A stretch of 52,866 nucleotides of DNA from Fibrobacterota bacterium (lineage in GTDB: Bacteria; Fibrobacterota; Chitinivibrionia; Chitinivibrionales; Chitinispirillaceae). The position numbers and the translations under genes were made by a program. Below are positions 1 through 8,322 of this stretch, piece by piece; position 1 is the first letter of the stretch; each line of letters opens with the position of its first letter. The stretch is from NCBI GenBank assembly GCA_023459055.1, contig JAEWVR010000039.1, positions 1-52,866 of the forward strand. Reading direction: 5' to 3'. The notes under the pieces are model-generated. The model saw nothing but the letters and a program-made list of their open reading frames with translations. It searched no databases and was not told the origin of the DNA.

Positions 1-90
1 GCCCCCTAAATCCCCCGCAGGGGGACTTTGAGAGCAGAATAGCTTGTTTAGCCTATTTCTTCAAGTCCCCCTGCGGGGGATTTAGGGGGC
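1..90. repeat. 28-bp perfect inverted repeat (CCCCCTAAATCCCCC type)
   Basis: Bases 1-28 and 63-90 are exact reverse complements, separated by 34 AT-rich bases. Each arm itself contains a small palindrome (CCCCCGCAGGGGG). A third, degraded copy of the outer half (GGGATTTAGGGGGC) lies at 157-170. This could fold into a long hairpin. It resembles small intergenic palindromic repeats scattered in many environmental genomes, and no transposase is attached. It sits downstream of the UDP-glucose dehydrogenase gene, so it may also stop transcription, but there is no clear T-run. Confidence 0.85.
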
Positions 91-183
91 GAGTCTTACG
101 TGTAAATCTTAAGTTAACGACATTGGCGGGAGCCCCTTGGGAACACCTGGCGAGGTGGGATTTAGGGGGCGGAATTTAGCTTA

Positions 184-1581
184 TTAGAAATGTTTCCAGC
201 ACTCTTTTCCAAGTGGATACACATTGAATCCAATTTCGTAAAGTCTCTGATGATCCAGAATATTGCGGCCATCAAAAATAAATGCCGGTTTTTCCATTGA
301 CTTATAGATTCGCTCATAGTCGAGTGCCTTGTACTCACTCCACTCTGTCATGATAGCAACTGCATGCGCACCATTTGCGGCCTCGTAAGGATTGTTCTCA
401 AAAGTTACGTATTTTTTACAATCAACACATCCCTGAAGATCCTTAGCAGCATTGTCAAGTGCCTGCGGATCAGTAATCACCACGTTAGCATGCTCTGCCG
501 CAAGCTGCATGGTAACATCAATTGCTGGTGACTCACGGGTATCACCGGTATCAGCCTTGAACGCAAAACCAAACAGCGCAATCCGTTTACCTGCAATTGT
601 ATTGAACATCACTCTGATCATATTCTTGACAAAACGTTTTTTCTGGAACTCATTCATCGCAACGACACTTTCCCAGTACCGCGCAACATCATGAAGACCG
701 TAACTTTCGCAAATGTAAACCAGATTGAGAATATCTTTTTTGAAACATGATCCGCCAAATCCAACACTCGCATTAAGAAAACGCGGACCAATACGCGAAT
801 CCATACCGATTGCTTTTGCAACCTCGGAAACGTTCGCTTCGGTACATTCACACAATTGTGAAATACTGTTAATTGACGAAATACGTTGTGCCAGGAATGC
901 ATTTGCAACCAGTTTGGAAAGCTCGGCACTCCAAACATTACTTGTGAGAATATTTTCTTTCGGAACCCAGTTTGCATAAATGTCAACAAGTACCTGGCGC
1001 GCGGCGAGTCCTTTTTCGGTAAGCTGTGATCCGATCAGTACCCTATCGGGTTTTTTCAGATCCTCAATAGCGGTACCTTCAGCAAGAAACTCAGGATTTG
1101 ATAGTACTTCAAAGTGAATTCCCTTATCGTTGGCATTCAGAATACGCTCCATTGCATGTGCGGTTCTTACCGGTAATGTACTTTTCTCAACGATGATCTT
1201 ATCCGAATTTGATGCTTTTATAATATCACGGGCTGTTTTTTCCCAATACTGAAGATCTGCGGCTTTACCGGCTCCTTCACCGAAAGTCTTGGTTGGTGTA
1301 TTTACCGAAACAAAAATCACCTTTGCCTCATTAATCGCATCGGTAATATTAGTTGAAAAGAACAGATTTCGGCCACGTGCGGATTTGACAACTTCATCAA
1401 GTCCAGGTTCGTAGATCGGAAGTCTGTCTGAATTCCATGCAGCAATTCTGTCTGCATTGATATCAACGACAGTCACCTTGTATTGCGGACACTTTGCAGC
1501 AATCATTGCCATTGTCGGTCCACCAACATATCCTGCACCGATACAGATAATATTCATTGAAAAATTTCCGGTTCCAGCCAT
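184..1581 (-). CDS. ugd: UDP-glucose 6-dehydrogenase
   Basis: Oxidises UDP-glucose to UDP-glucuronate with two NAD+ in the cytosol, supplying precursors for surface polysaccharides. The 465-residue length and the N-terminal nucleotide-binding motif GAGYVGGPT (about residues 16-24) are as expected, and the catalytic-cysteine motif GFGGSCFKKD is intact. The overall sequence (for example VDINADRIAAWNSDRLPIYE near the N-terminus) looks more like the animal/plant-type UGDH branch than like short bacterial Ugd. The start at 1581 is supported by AAGGAG eight bases upstream. The first eight residues precede the usual MNIICIGAG start, so an internal start at 1557 is possible. It stands alone as a single gene. 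Confidence 0.95.
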   Translation of the reverse strand: MAGTGNFSMNIICIGAGYVGGPTMAMIAAKCPQYKVTVVDINADRIAAWNSDRLPIYEPGLDEVVKSARGRNLFFSTNITDAINEAKVIFVSVNTPTKTFGEGAGKAADLQYWEKTARDIIKASNSDKIIVEKSTLPVRTAHAMERILNANDKGIHFEVLSNPEFLAEGTAIEDLKKPDRVLIGSQLTEKGLAARQVLVDIYANWVPKENILTSNVWSAELSKLVANAFLAQRISSINSISQLCECTEANVSEVAKAIGMDSRIGPRFLNASVGFGGSCFKKDILNLVYICESYGLHDVARYWESVVAMNEFQKKRFVKNMIRVMFNTIAGKRIALFGFAFKADTGDTRESPAIDVTMQLAAEHANVVITDPQALDNAAKDLQGCVDCKKYVTFENNPYEAANGAHAVAIMTEWSEYKALDYERIYKSMEKPAFIFDGRNILDHQRLYEIGFNVYPLGKECWKHF

Positions 1582-1735
1582 TCTGATAACTCCTTGAAAT
1601 CCAGCTTGTGTGGGATACGAGACAAATTAATGAGTTAATATAGTTTTTTCAGGTGTATCACCGCTAACAAAAATAGCAGGTGTACAGGATTAAGCAGATA
1701 ACTAATAATCGAGAATTAATTGATACCACCAAAAG

Positions 1736-2791
1736 TCAGGTAACAAGCAACGATTTAAGCAGTGCACGCCGTACTGAATTTATTTGATCGCGGGATTCTC
1801 TTCGTTTTGGAAATATGTGGTTTGAAAGCAGAATGTACCCGCACTTTTTTTGACGACACACAGCAATTGAGCATCCGGTAAAGCCCGTTTTACCGAAAAC
1901 ATCCATTCCATTATAGATACCCATCGAGGTCTTCTGGTTGAGTTCCCATCCAAGTCCAGCCTGTTCATCTCCAAAATCACCAACCAGTTGATTTGAGCTC
2001 ATTTGTTGCATTGTTGATTCTTCAAAAAAACGTCGATTCTTCCATACACCATCATTGACAAGCATCTCTAGAAAGTGCGACAGGTCATCTATTGTTGAAA
2101 ACAACCCGGCTGATCCGACAATCAACGGTCGTAGTGCACGTGCACTTTCATCGTGGACATCACCGCATATCCGGTGACCATCAGGTGTCATCTCGGATGG
2201 TACAATGTTCTCTTTTCGCAATTTTTCCGAAAAAAACGATGTCGAATGCATTTCAAGAGGATCAAAAAAAAATTCCCTGCCGCACTGTTCAAGATTTTTT
2301 CCGGTTACCCGTTCAATAACCAGCCCCAGCAGAATGCTCGTCGCATTTGCATAATTGAATGAGGTACCCGGAATACATGCCAGATCTGCGGTAAGAATGT
2401 GATTCAGTATCTCCTCTGATGTCAAGTGGCTGTATGCACTCAAACGAAAATCAAAGTGCAGTGTCTGGGTCAAAAGATGCCGGATCGATATCAGCTCCCG
2501 GTATTTTCCAGTAAACCCGGGTACATGGGTGATGAGGAGATCATCTACTGAAATTAATCTCTTTTCGACAAGTTTCAATGCGAGTGATGATACTGGAATC
2601 GCTTTTGTAATTGATGCGACATCATAGATAGCAGTAGTGTCAACGGATTTGCTGTCTGGTGCGTATGTATAGTTCCCTTTTGTAATTATAGATGTCCGCC
2701 CATCATGAACTAATGCACATGCACATCCGGGAAAAACTTCTTTTTCCACTGCATCAGACAGTGTTGTATTGATTATTGCAGTATCAATCAT
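1736..2791 (-). CDS. Serine hydrolase, beta-lactamase class C / penicillin-binding protein family
   Basis: Predicted serine hydrolase (esterase, transpeptidase or D-amino-peptidase type; substrate unknown). The family's nucleophile motif SxxK is present as SITK in YDVASITKAIPVSS, and the second motif YxN as YAN in FNYANATSILLGL. A C-terminal HTGFTG-like loop appears as GKTGFTGCS. No convincing signal peptide is seen. An in-frame TTG start exists at 2821, but the ATG at 2791 follows AAGGAG within about 12 bases and gives a more normal N-terminus (MIDTAIINTTL). It lies directly downstream of the MATE transporter gene on the same strand and is probably co-transcribed. A role in resistance is only a guess. 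Confidence 0.85.
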   Translation of the reverse strand: MIDTAIINTTLSDAVEKEVFPGCACALVHDGRTSIITKGNYTYAPDSKSVDTTAIYDVASITKAIPVSSLALKLVEKRLISVDDLLITHVPGFTGKYRELISIRHLLTQTLHFDFRLSAYSHLTSEEILNHILTADLACIPGTSFNYANATSILLGLVIERVTGKNLEQCGREFFFDPLEMHSTSFFSEKLRKENIVPSEMTPDGHRICGDVHDESARALRPLIVGSAGLFSTIDDLSHFLEMLVNDGVWKNRRFFEESTMQQMSSNQLVGDFGDEQAGLGWELNQKTSMGIYNGMDVFGKTGFTGCSIAVCRQKKCGYILLSNHIFPKRRESRDQINSVRRALLKSLLVT

Positions 2792-2829
2792 TGACAACAT
2801 CAGCTCCTTGACTGCCAACAAACCCTCTA

Positions 2830-4200
2830 TCAGTAAACTTCATCATGACGTTCAATCACCTGAATTGACCGCCACTTGTCAGATAGAAAACGCATAAGCC
2901 ACAAAAGCGCCACGGTCATTACAAAAACAGTTGCAATCAGCCACTCAACCCATATTCCAGCCTTGAAAATATCTGCTATCACAAGACCGGAGAGAAAAAG
3001 CACATGTGTTATTGCAGCAAAAAACATGATCCACTTTGTATCACCAGCTGCCTGAAGTGCACTGGAAAAAACAATATTGCCCGCATCAAGAATACAGTAT
3101 ACCGCAACGAGCTGCAGCAGCAATTTACCAATCTGTGTAATTTTATCAAAATCTGCGTAACCATCACCGCTGAAAAAGCTATACAGTTCACCGGGGAAAA
3201 TAACAAATATAAGCGCTGTTGCAAGCATCCAGATTTCCGCGATAATAAATCCTGTGAATGTCACCTTAATTGTTTGCTTAATATCGCGACGCCCTTGTGC
3301 CTGTCCTACAAGAATTGCAACTGCTTGCCCGACTCCGATTACTGGAAAAAATGCAATCCCATTCAACCTGAACGCAATATTTGATGCAGCAAGTTCATGA
3401 ACCCCGATTCGCCCGACGATCAAAATGAATCCAGTCCATGCGAGCATCTCAAACCCAAATCGAATTCCAGAGGGAAATCCAAACCGTAACAGTCGCCAAA
3501 AAAGCTCTTTATTAAAAGCTCTGTCCTGCCATGATGAGCGGCAATCTTTTAATTTTGTCCGTAGAAACACCACAAATAGCAGAAGTGTAGAAAAAAATTG
3601 TGCTGTGATTGTCGCAATACCCGCACCAGCAATCCCCCACTCCGGAAAGAATGATTTTCCAAAGATTAACAGATAGGCAAGTATGGCATTAAGCGCGATA
3701 CCGCTAAGCTGAATGATCATCACCACACCGGTTTTTCCGCGGCCTGTAAAGAAGCCACTGATTGCTGCAGATACCGCAACAGGTGCCGCACCCCAACAGA
3801 GTATTGCGAAATATATCGATTCAAGGCCCTGCACCGATTGATCATGACCAACGAGTTTAAAAATCGGCGTTGCAAAGAAGCCGACTGCAGCAACAATACA
3901 TCCGCTGGCAAGTGCACAATAGATCCCCTGCCAGGTGGCAGAAATTGCCCTGTGTTCTTTTTTCGCTCCAAAATAGTGCGCAACCAGTGTAGATGTATAA
4001 CCGGCCATCGCTTGAAAAGGACTTACGATAAGGTACCCACCCATTCCAGCAGGGACAACAGCACTGATTGCTTCGCGTGAATACCACGATAAAAAAAGCG
4101 CATCGACAAATTGCATCACCATAATTCCCGCCATTGAGAGAATGAGCGGCATTGCAAGAACTATGATTTCTACCCAAAGTGGTTTATTATTTGTTTTCAT
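2830..4200 (-). CDS. MATE-family multidrug/metabolite efflux transporter
   Basis: 456-residue polytopic inner-membrane protein with about 12 hydrophobic segments. Its N-terminus (WVEIIVLAMPLILSMAGIMVMQFVDALFLSW) is typical of NorM/DinF-type MATE exporters, which use a Na+ or H+ gradient to export cationic compounds. Length matches the family. The two halves show the usual internal similarity (PLILSMAGIMV... in the first, FGFPSGIRFGFEMLAW in the second). It is the first gene of a probable two-gene transcript with the serine hydrolase that follows. Substrate cannot be told from sequence. Confidence 0.93.
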   Translation of the reverse strand: MKTNNKPLWVEIIVLAMPLILSMAGIMVMQFVDALFLSWYSREAISAVVPAGMGGYLIVSPFQAMAGYTSTLVAHYFGAKKEHRAISATWQGIYCALASGCIVAAVGFFATPIFKLVGHDQSVQGLESIYFAILCWGAAPVAVSAAISGFFTGRGKTGVVMIIQLSGIALNAILAYLLIFGKSFFPEWGIAGAGIATITAQFFSTLLLFVVFLRTKLKDCRSSWQDRAFNKELFWRLLRFGFPSGIRFGFEMLAWTGFILIVGRIGVHELAASNIAFRLNGIAFFPVIGVGQAVAILVGQAQGRRDIKQTIKVTFTGFIIAEIWMLATALIFVIFPGELYSFFSGDGYADFDKITQIGKLLLQLVAVYCILDAGNIVFSSALQAAGDTKWIMFFAAITHVLFLSGLVIADIFKAGIWVEWLIATVFVMTVALLWLMRFLSDKWRSIQVIERHDEVY

Positions 4201-4357
4201 AGGGGTACAAAATAGTTTCTTCCACGCAGAAATACCTTTTCTTTTCTAAGTATTGTCGATAATCTATATTAATCAATATTAATCAATCGTAATACAATGT
4301 ATAAGTAACCTGAAAACCGGCAACGTATAACACTATTACCAGGACCAAGCGACAATT
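4201..4357. promoter_or_regulatory. Divergent intergenic region with ATTAATCAAT repeats
   Basis: This 157-base AT-rich gap separates the divergent MATE and secreted-protein genes and must hold both promoters. It contains a tandem ATTAATCAAT-type repeat at about 4268-4288. I cannot assign -35/-10 elements with confidence. Confidence 0.4.
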
Positions 4358-5737
4358 ATGCCACGTCTCGCACAATCTTTTTCATTACTGTTATTTTTGA
4401 TCACTGTACTCTGTGCTCAGAGTGCATCATCCGATCCTGATGAAAAGGCGATTCAAATTATTCACGATTCACTTAGAGCCACTGCAGGGCCGGACAAAAA
4501 CGGCTGTGCCGGGGAACCAGTACTATTACGTGGTTCTGCACACGAAAAGTCCAGCTGGCTTGACTCGTCCGGTTTGCGGATAAGTTCATCTCAGGAGATA
4601 TTCGTAAATCCGACACAATCGACATTCTATATTTTTCAAACCGAATTTAACGGAAGCGTTCAACGTGACACTGTACACGTAAACATCACACCCGATTGTC
4701 CACCATGTAGTGTACGTGCAGGCACTGATATTGTTACCCCATCCGGTAAGACAATAACTCTTACTGCAAACACAAATGAACATTGTACACGAAGTAACTG
4801 TTCAAACAGAACACCACCGGCAGACTATCTTACAAAAGGAGCATCGATACTCAGCGGAACCGCTCATTATGTGATTTCGTTACATCAAACAGCATATATT
4901 CCAGAAGAGACTTTATTTAATGGTTCCATTGATGTAAATGGTGGTACGCTTATCGTTGCCGGTAGTGCAATCCTTAAAAAAATCATTTTCAAGAGTGGCA
5001 GAATTATCGTAACCGGTGAACTGACTGCACCATATTTTACTATCAGTGACACACTGGAGAACTACGGAACTGTCAATGTTGATGTTGATGCATCGATTGT
5101 TGCACCAGGATGTATAAATAATTATGGTACTTTTTCTGTAAACGGCATACTGACATTAAATAGCAGAGCTTATAATCATTCGAAAATGAACATTGGCAGT
5201 GACCTTATCCAGAGAAGCAACGATCTGTTTACAAATGAGTGTTCACTGATCGTTGGCAATGATCTTCATATCAATGGCACATTTATCAATAAAGGCGCAG
5301 CTGCAGTAACTTTTAATACATTTATAAGGGATGGAAGTCAGTATATCACCGATGATGGCAGCTATATTACATCGAAAAATATGTACGTTGAAAGCAGTAT
5401 TCAGGGTGGAAGTGCCGGCATGTCAAGCATTACTATTCAGGAGGAGCTGTATATAAATAAAAGTGCATACATAAGTGGACGAATTGATATATGTGATAAG
5501 AACGGCATTGAATTTAATGTTGGGAAAATGGATAGAAATGTTTCCACCGACTGTCGGACTTTTATAGACGGTATCGGTGGGGTTGCATCATTTGTATGGT
5601 ATGATTCAATGGGAAAGATCATCGGAACCGGAAAGTCTGTTACAATCACACCTGTAGTAACATCAACATACACTGTCACAGTTATTGACGTAAATGGAAA
5701 TTTAGTGTCAGATAAAATTAACATAAAGGTTGAATAA
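4358..5737 (+). CDS. Secreted protein with PKD/Ig-like domains at both ends and a beta-strand-repeat middle
   Basis: 459 residues with a clear signal peptide (MPRLAQSFSLLLFLITVLCAQSASS). Residues about 40-115 form an Ig/PKD-like domain beginning AGPDKNGCAGEPVLLRG and ending in STFYIFQTEFNGSVQRDTVHV. A second related unit starts at about 118 (CSVRAGTDIVTPSGKTITL). The middle (about 180-390) is rich in short beta strands with repeated phrases such as NYGTFSVNGILTLNS and INKGAAAVTFN, suggesting a small beta-solenoid. The C-terminus (VTSTYTVTVIDVNGN) is again Ig/PKD-like. Such proteins are usually extracellular adhesins or scaffolds. It ends five bases before pepD, so the two may be co-transcribed. 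No enzymatic motif seen. Confidence 0.75.
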   Translation: MPRLAQSFSLLLFLITVLCAQSASSDPDEKAIQIIHDSLRATAGPDKNGCAGEPVLLRGSAHEKSSWLDSSGLRISSSQEIFVNPTQSTFYIFQTEFNGSVQRDTVHVNITPDCPPCSVRAGTDIVTPSGKTITLTANTNEHCTRSNCSNRTPPADYLTKGASILSGTAHYVISLHQTAYIPEETLFNGSIDVNGGTLIVAGSAILKKIIFKSGRIIVTGELTAPYFTISDTLENYGTVNVDVDASIVAPGCINNYGTFSVNGILTLNSRAYNHSKMNIGSDLIQRSNDLFTNECSLIVGNDLHINGTFINKGAAAVTFNTFIRDGSQYITDDGSYITSKNMYVESSIQGGSAGMSSITIQEELYINKSAYISGRIDICDKNGIEFNVGKMDRNVSTDCRTFIDGIGGVASFVWYDSMGKIIGTGKSVTITPVVTSTYTVTVIDVNGNLVSDKINIKVE

Positions 5738-5742
5738 ACGAT

Positions 5743-7191
5743 ATGACATCAATTGAAACTCCTGCACATGAAGTTGTATGGAAACATTTTTATAAAATCT
5801 GTTCAATTCCTCATATCTCCAAACATGAAGAAAAGCTCGTAGCGTATATTTGCGATTTCGCAAAACAGTTATCGCTTGACTGTCGAAAAGATCTGGCCGG
5901 TAATATCCTGATTACTAAAAATGCAACATCAGGACTTGAAGACCGACCTGGATTGATTTTACAGGCACATCTTGACATGGTGCCGCAAAAGAATGAGAAT
6001 ATCACACATGATTTTCTTATTGATCCTATCAAACCCTGCATTGATGGCGATTGGCTCAGGGCACAAAATACAACGCTGGGCGCAGATAACGGAATTGGTG
6101 TATCATACATTTTGTCAATTCTTGAATCTCAAAAAATCAAGCATGGCCCGATCGAAGCACTCTTTACTGTTGATGAAGAGGCGGGAATGAGCGGTGCCCT
6201 TGGCATCAAACCGGGATTTCTGAAAGGCCGCAGACTTATCAACCTTGATACCGAGGATGACCGGGAGATAATCATTGGATGTGCAGGAGGTAAGGACTGT
6301 ATCGCAACCTCATCGTATCAGGAGGAGACGCCTGACAATGGATATATTGCATACTCCCTTGCTGTAAAAGGATTAAAAGGCGGCCACTCCGGAATTGATA
6401 TCAACCTTGGTCGGGCAAATGCGATCAAGCTGCTTTTCAGAGTTCTGTATGCTGGAGTAAACAACTGTGACCTTCGAATCAGCGCCATTCATGGTGGTAC
6501 TATCCGTAATGCGATTCCCCGGGAAGCAACGGCGGTGATCATGATCCCAAAAGACCGCGTTTCGAAGCTGCAGACCATGATTGCTGATCTCGGACAGGCA
6601 TTCAACACAGAATACCAGGGTATCGAGAACGAAATTCAGATTGAATGTGTTCCGTATCAATCACCATGTAAAATTCTGTCGAATACAGCACAACAGGCAT
6701 TGTTGCGATCAATCTATGCATGTCCAAATGGTGTAATCAGAATGTCAAATCATATGCGTGATTTTGTCGAAACATCCACAAATCTGGGAATTGTAAATTG
6801 CGATAACGGCACCATTTCTGTCAATTGTCTGTTACGCAGTTCTGTCGAAAGCGCCATGACCGATCTTCAAAACACGTTATACTGCGCATTAACACAAGGG
6901 AATTTTGATGTAACCTTTTCCGGAGGTTATCCGGGATGGACACCGAATCCTGACTCATCGTTATTAAAAAGTGTTGCCGGTCTGTACGAAGCGGAGTATG
7001 GAAGAAAGCCTGACATAATGGCAGTACATGCAGGGCTTGAATGCGGTATAATCGGAGCTCAATATCCTGACATGGAATCCATATCGTGCGGCCCAACAAT
7101 CAAATTTCCGCACTCGCCTGATGAACGGGTGTCAGTGTCGTCGGTCAATAAGTTCTGGCAGTTTCTGGTTAAGGTTCTTGAATCTATCTGA
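5743..7191 (+). CDS. pepD: Cytosolic beta-Ala-His dipeptidase / aminoacyl-histidine dipeptidase (M20)
   Basis: 482-residue zinc aminopeptidase of peptidase family M20C, which hydrolyses Xaa-His and other dipeptides. The metal-binding motifs are visible: QAHLDMVPQKN (His and Asp), TTLGADNGIG (bridging Asp), FTVDEEAGMSGA (catalytic Glu pair), LINLDTEDDRE, and the C-terminal HAGLECG and FPHSPDERV (last His ligand). The lid/dimerisation domain GLKGGHSGIDINLGRANA is typical of PepD. Length is normal and the protein looks intact and cytosolic. Confidence 0.95.
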   Translation: MTSIETPAHEVVWKHFYKICSIPHISKHEEKLVAYICDFAKQLSLDCRKDLAGNILITKNATSGLEDRPGLILQAHLDMVPQKNENITHDFLIDPIKPCIDGDWLRAQNTTLGADNGIGVSYILSILESQKIKHGPIEALFTVDEEAGMSGALGIKPGFLKGRRLINLDTEDDREIIIGCAGGKDCIATSSYQEETPDNGYIAYSLAVKGLKGGHSGIDINLGRANAIKLLFRVLYAGVNNCDLRISAIHGGTIRNAIPREATAVIMIPKDRVSKLQTMIADLGQAFNTEYQGIENEIQIECVPYQSPCKILSNTAQQALLRSIYACPNGVIRMSNHMRDFVETSTNLGIVNCDNGTISVNCLLRSSVESAMTDLQNTLYCALTQGNFDVTFSGGYPGWTPNPDSSLLKSVAGLYEAEYGRKPDIMAVHAGLECGIIGAQYPDMESISCGPTIKFPHSPDERVSVSSVNKFWQFLVKVLESI

Positions 7192-7314
7192 TTATAGGAA
7201 ATAGGCTTACATTTAGATTGAAGCATGACAAAAGCAGAAGGATTTTAAACTATGAGAATGCTGACATTTTGATATAGTGCTTATTAATCAGACAATTTAA
7301 CACCAAAAGAGTAT

Positions 7315-7350
7315 TAACCACAGAGGACACTGAGAACACAGAGGAAATAC
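7315..7350. repeat. Short ACCACAGAGGACACTGAG-type repeat fragment
   Basis: This short direct-repeat string in the gap after pepD (variants of ACACAGAGG / ACACTGAGAACAC) resembles a dispersed repeat fragment seen in many uncultured-bacterial genomes. No gene or mobile enzyme is attached. The rest of the 7192-7446 gap shows nothing else I can name. Confidence 0.4.
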
Positions 7351-7446
7351 GATTGGTTTTTAATTTAAATTCTGCTAAACCCTCATTCCTTGAATGGAAC
7401 TATTTCTGGGGAAATGGTATTTTTCTCTTACAGGGATTTTTAAACA

Positions 7447-7875
7447 ATGCGCATTTGGTCACTTAGTCCTATGTATCTTGATCCTAAGGGTCTCGTTGCC
7501 CTGTGGCGGGAAACACTGCTTGCACAGGCTGTATTACGAAATGAGACAAAAGGGTATAAAAACCATCCTCAGCTTGACAGGTTCAAAGCATTGGCATCGC
7601 CTGACAAAGCTGTTTCCCAATATCTCACAGCAGTATATGATGAAGCAGTTAAGCGTGGTTATACTTTCGACAAAAGTAAAATACACCGATTTACAAGAAC
7701 GGTAACATTGACGGTGACATCCGGACAACTACAGTATGAATGGTCACACCTGATGCACAAGCTTCAGGCCAGAAATCCGGATATCTATGATATGTGGCAT
7801 AGAGAAAAAAACGTTATACCACATCCGATATTCACGATTATTGATGGTCCGGTGGAAGTATGGGAAAAAGTGTAA
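7447..7875 (+). CDS. Pyrimidine dimer DNA glycosylase / endonuclease V family protein
   Basis: 142 residues matching the Pyr_excise family (T4 DenV-like), which removes cyclobutane pyrimidine dimers by base excision. The family N-terminus is clear: MRIWSLSPMYLDPKGLVALW followed by RETLLAQAVLRNETKGYKNH, with LDRFKAL after it. T4 DenV uses its N-terminal Thr amine and Glu23 for catalysis; here position 2 is Arg and a Glu (in WRETLLAQ) follows, as in most bacterial homologs whose activity is less well documented. It is short, soluble and apparently monocistronic. Confidence 0.88.
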   Translation: MRIWSLSPMYLDPKGLVALWRETLLAQAVLRNETKGYKNHPQLDRFKALASPDKAVSQYLTAVYDEAVKRGYTFDKSKIHRFTRTVTLTVTSGQLQYEWSHLMHKLQARNPDIYDMWHREKNVIPHPIFTIIDGPVEVWEKV

Positions 7876-8322
7876 TACCGCCAGCATTTTGATTCAAAGA
7901 AAAGAATACTTGTACAAGAATCATGGAAATTTGGCTCTTCAAGAAAATTTGTAAGTCGAATGTTACCTTTTTATCAACCTATGCATTATTTTCATTAATA
8001 GAGAATTAACTACAAAAATACATATATGGCAATAGGCATCGTCAAAAAAATAATACATCACTGATTTTTCCTGATCCCATCGGGATCGAATATTTATAGA
8101 ATGAGTGACAACAAAAACAATCCAAGTCCCGTAAGGACGATATATGTATCGTACATCGCGCAGAGAAATTGATCTGTGTGAATGTGTTTGACATACAATT
8201 GAAGAACCTATGTATATTTTGTCCTTACGGGACAATGGTTACTATTTATTGCATATTTTCTATAAGTATACTGTCCCGCTGGGACAAAAAGGAATACATT
8301 AGATTATGACCATTAAAAATTC
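7876..8322. repeat. Intergenic GTCCC/GGGAC palindromic repeat cluster
   Basis: This 447-base gap has no credible gene. It holds GATCCCATCGGGATC (8073-8087), GTCCCGTAAGGAC (8126-8138), its exact reverse complement (8221-8233), and GTCCCGCTGGGAC (8273-8285). These are small hairpin units of the type often found scattered between genes in Bacteroidetes, Chlorobi and relatives. Their origin (non-autonomous mobile element, or structured RNA) cannot be told from one locus. Confidence 0.7.

Noticed and set aside
7394..7705. Alternative frame before the pyrimidine-dimer glycosylase
   Set aside because: It overlaps the glycosylase in another frame and shows no family resemblance.
8073..8285. CRISPR array
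   Set aside because: The repeats are short, palindromic, in mixed orientation and irregularly spaced, and no cas gene is present.
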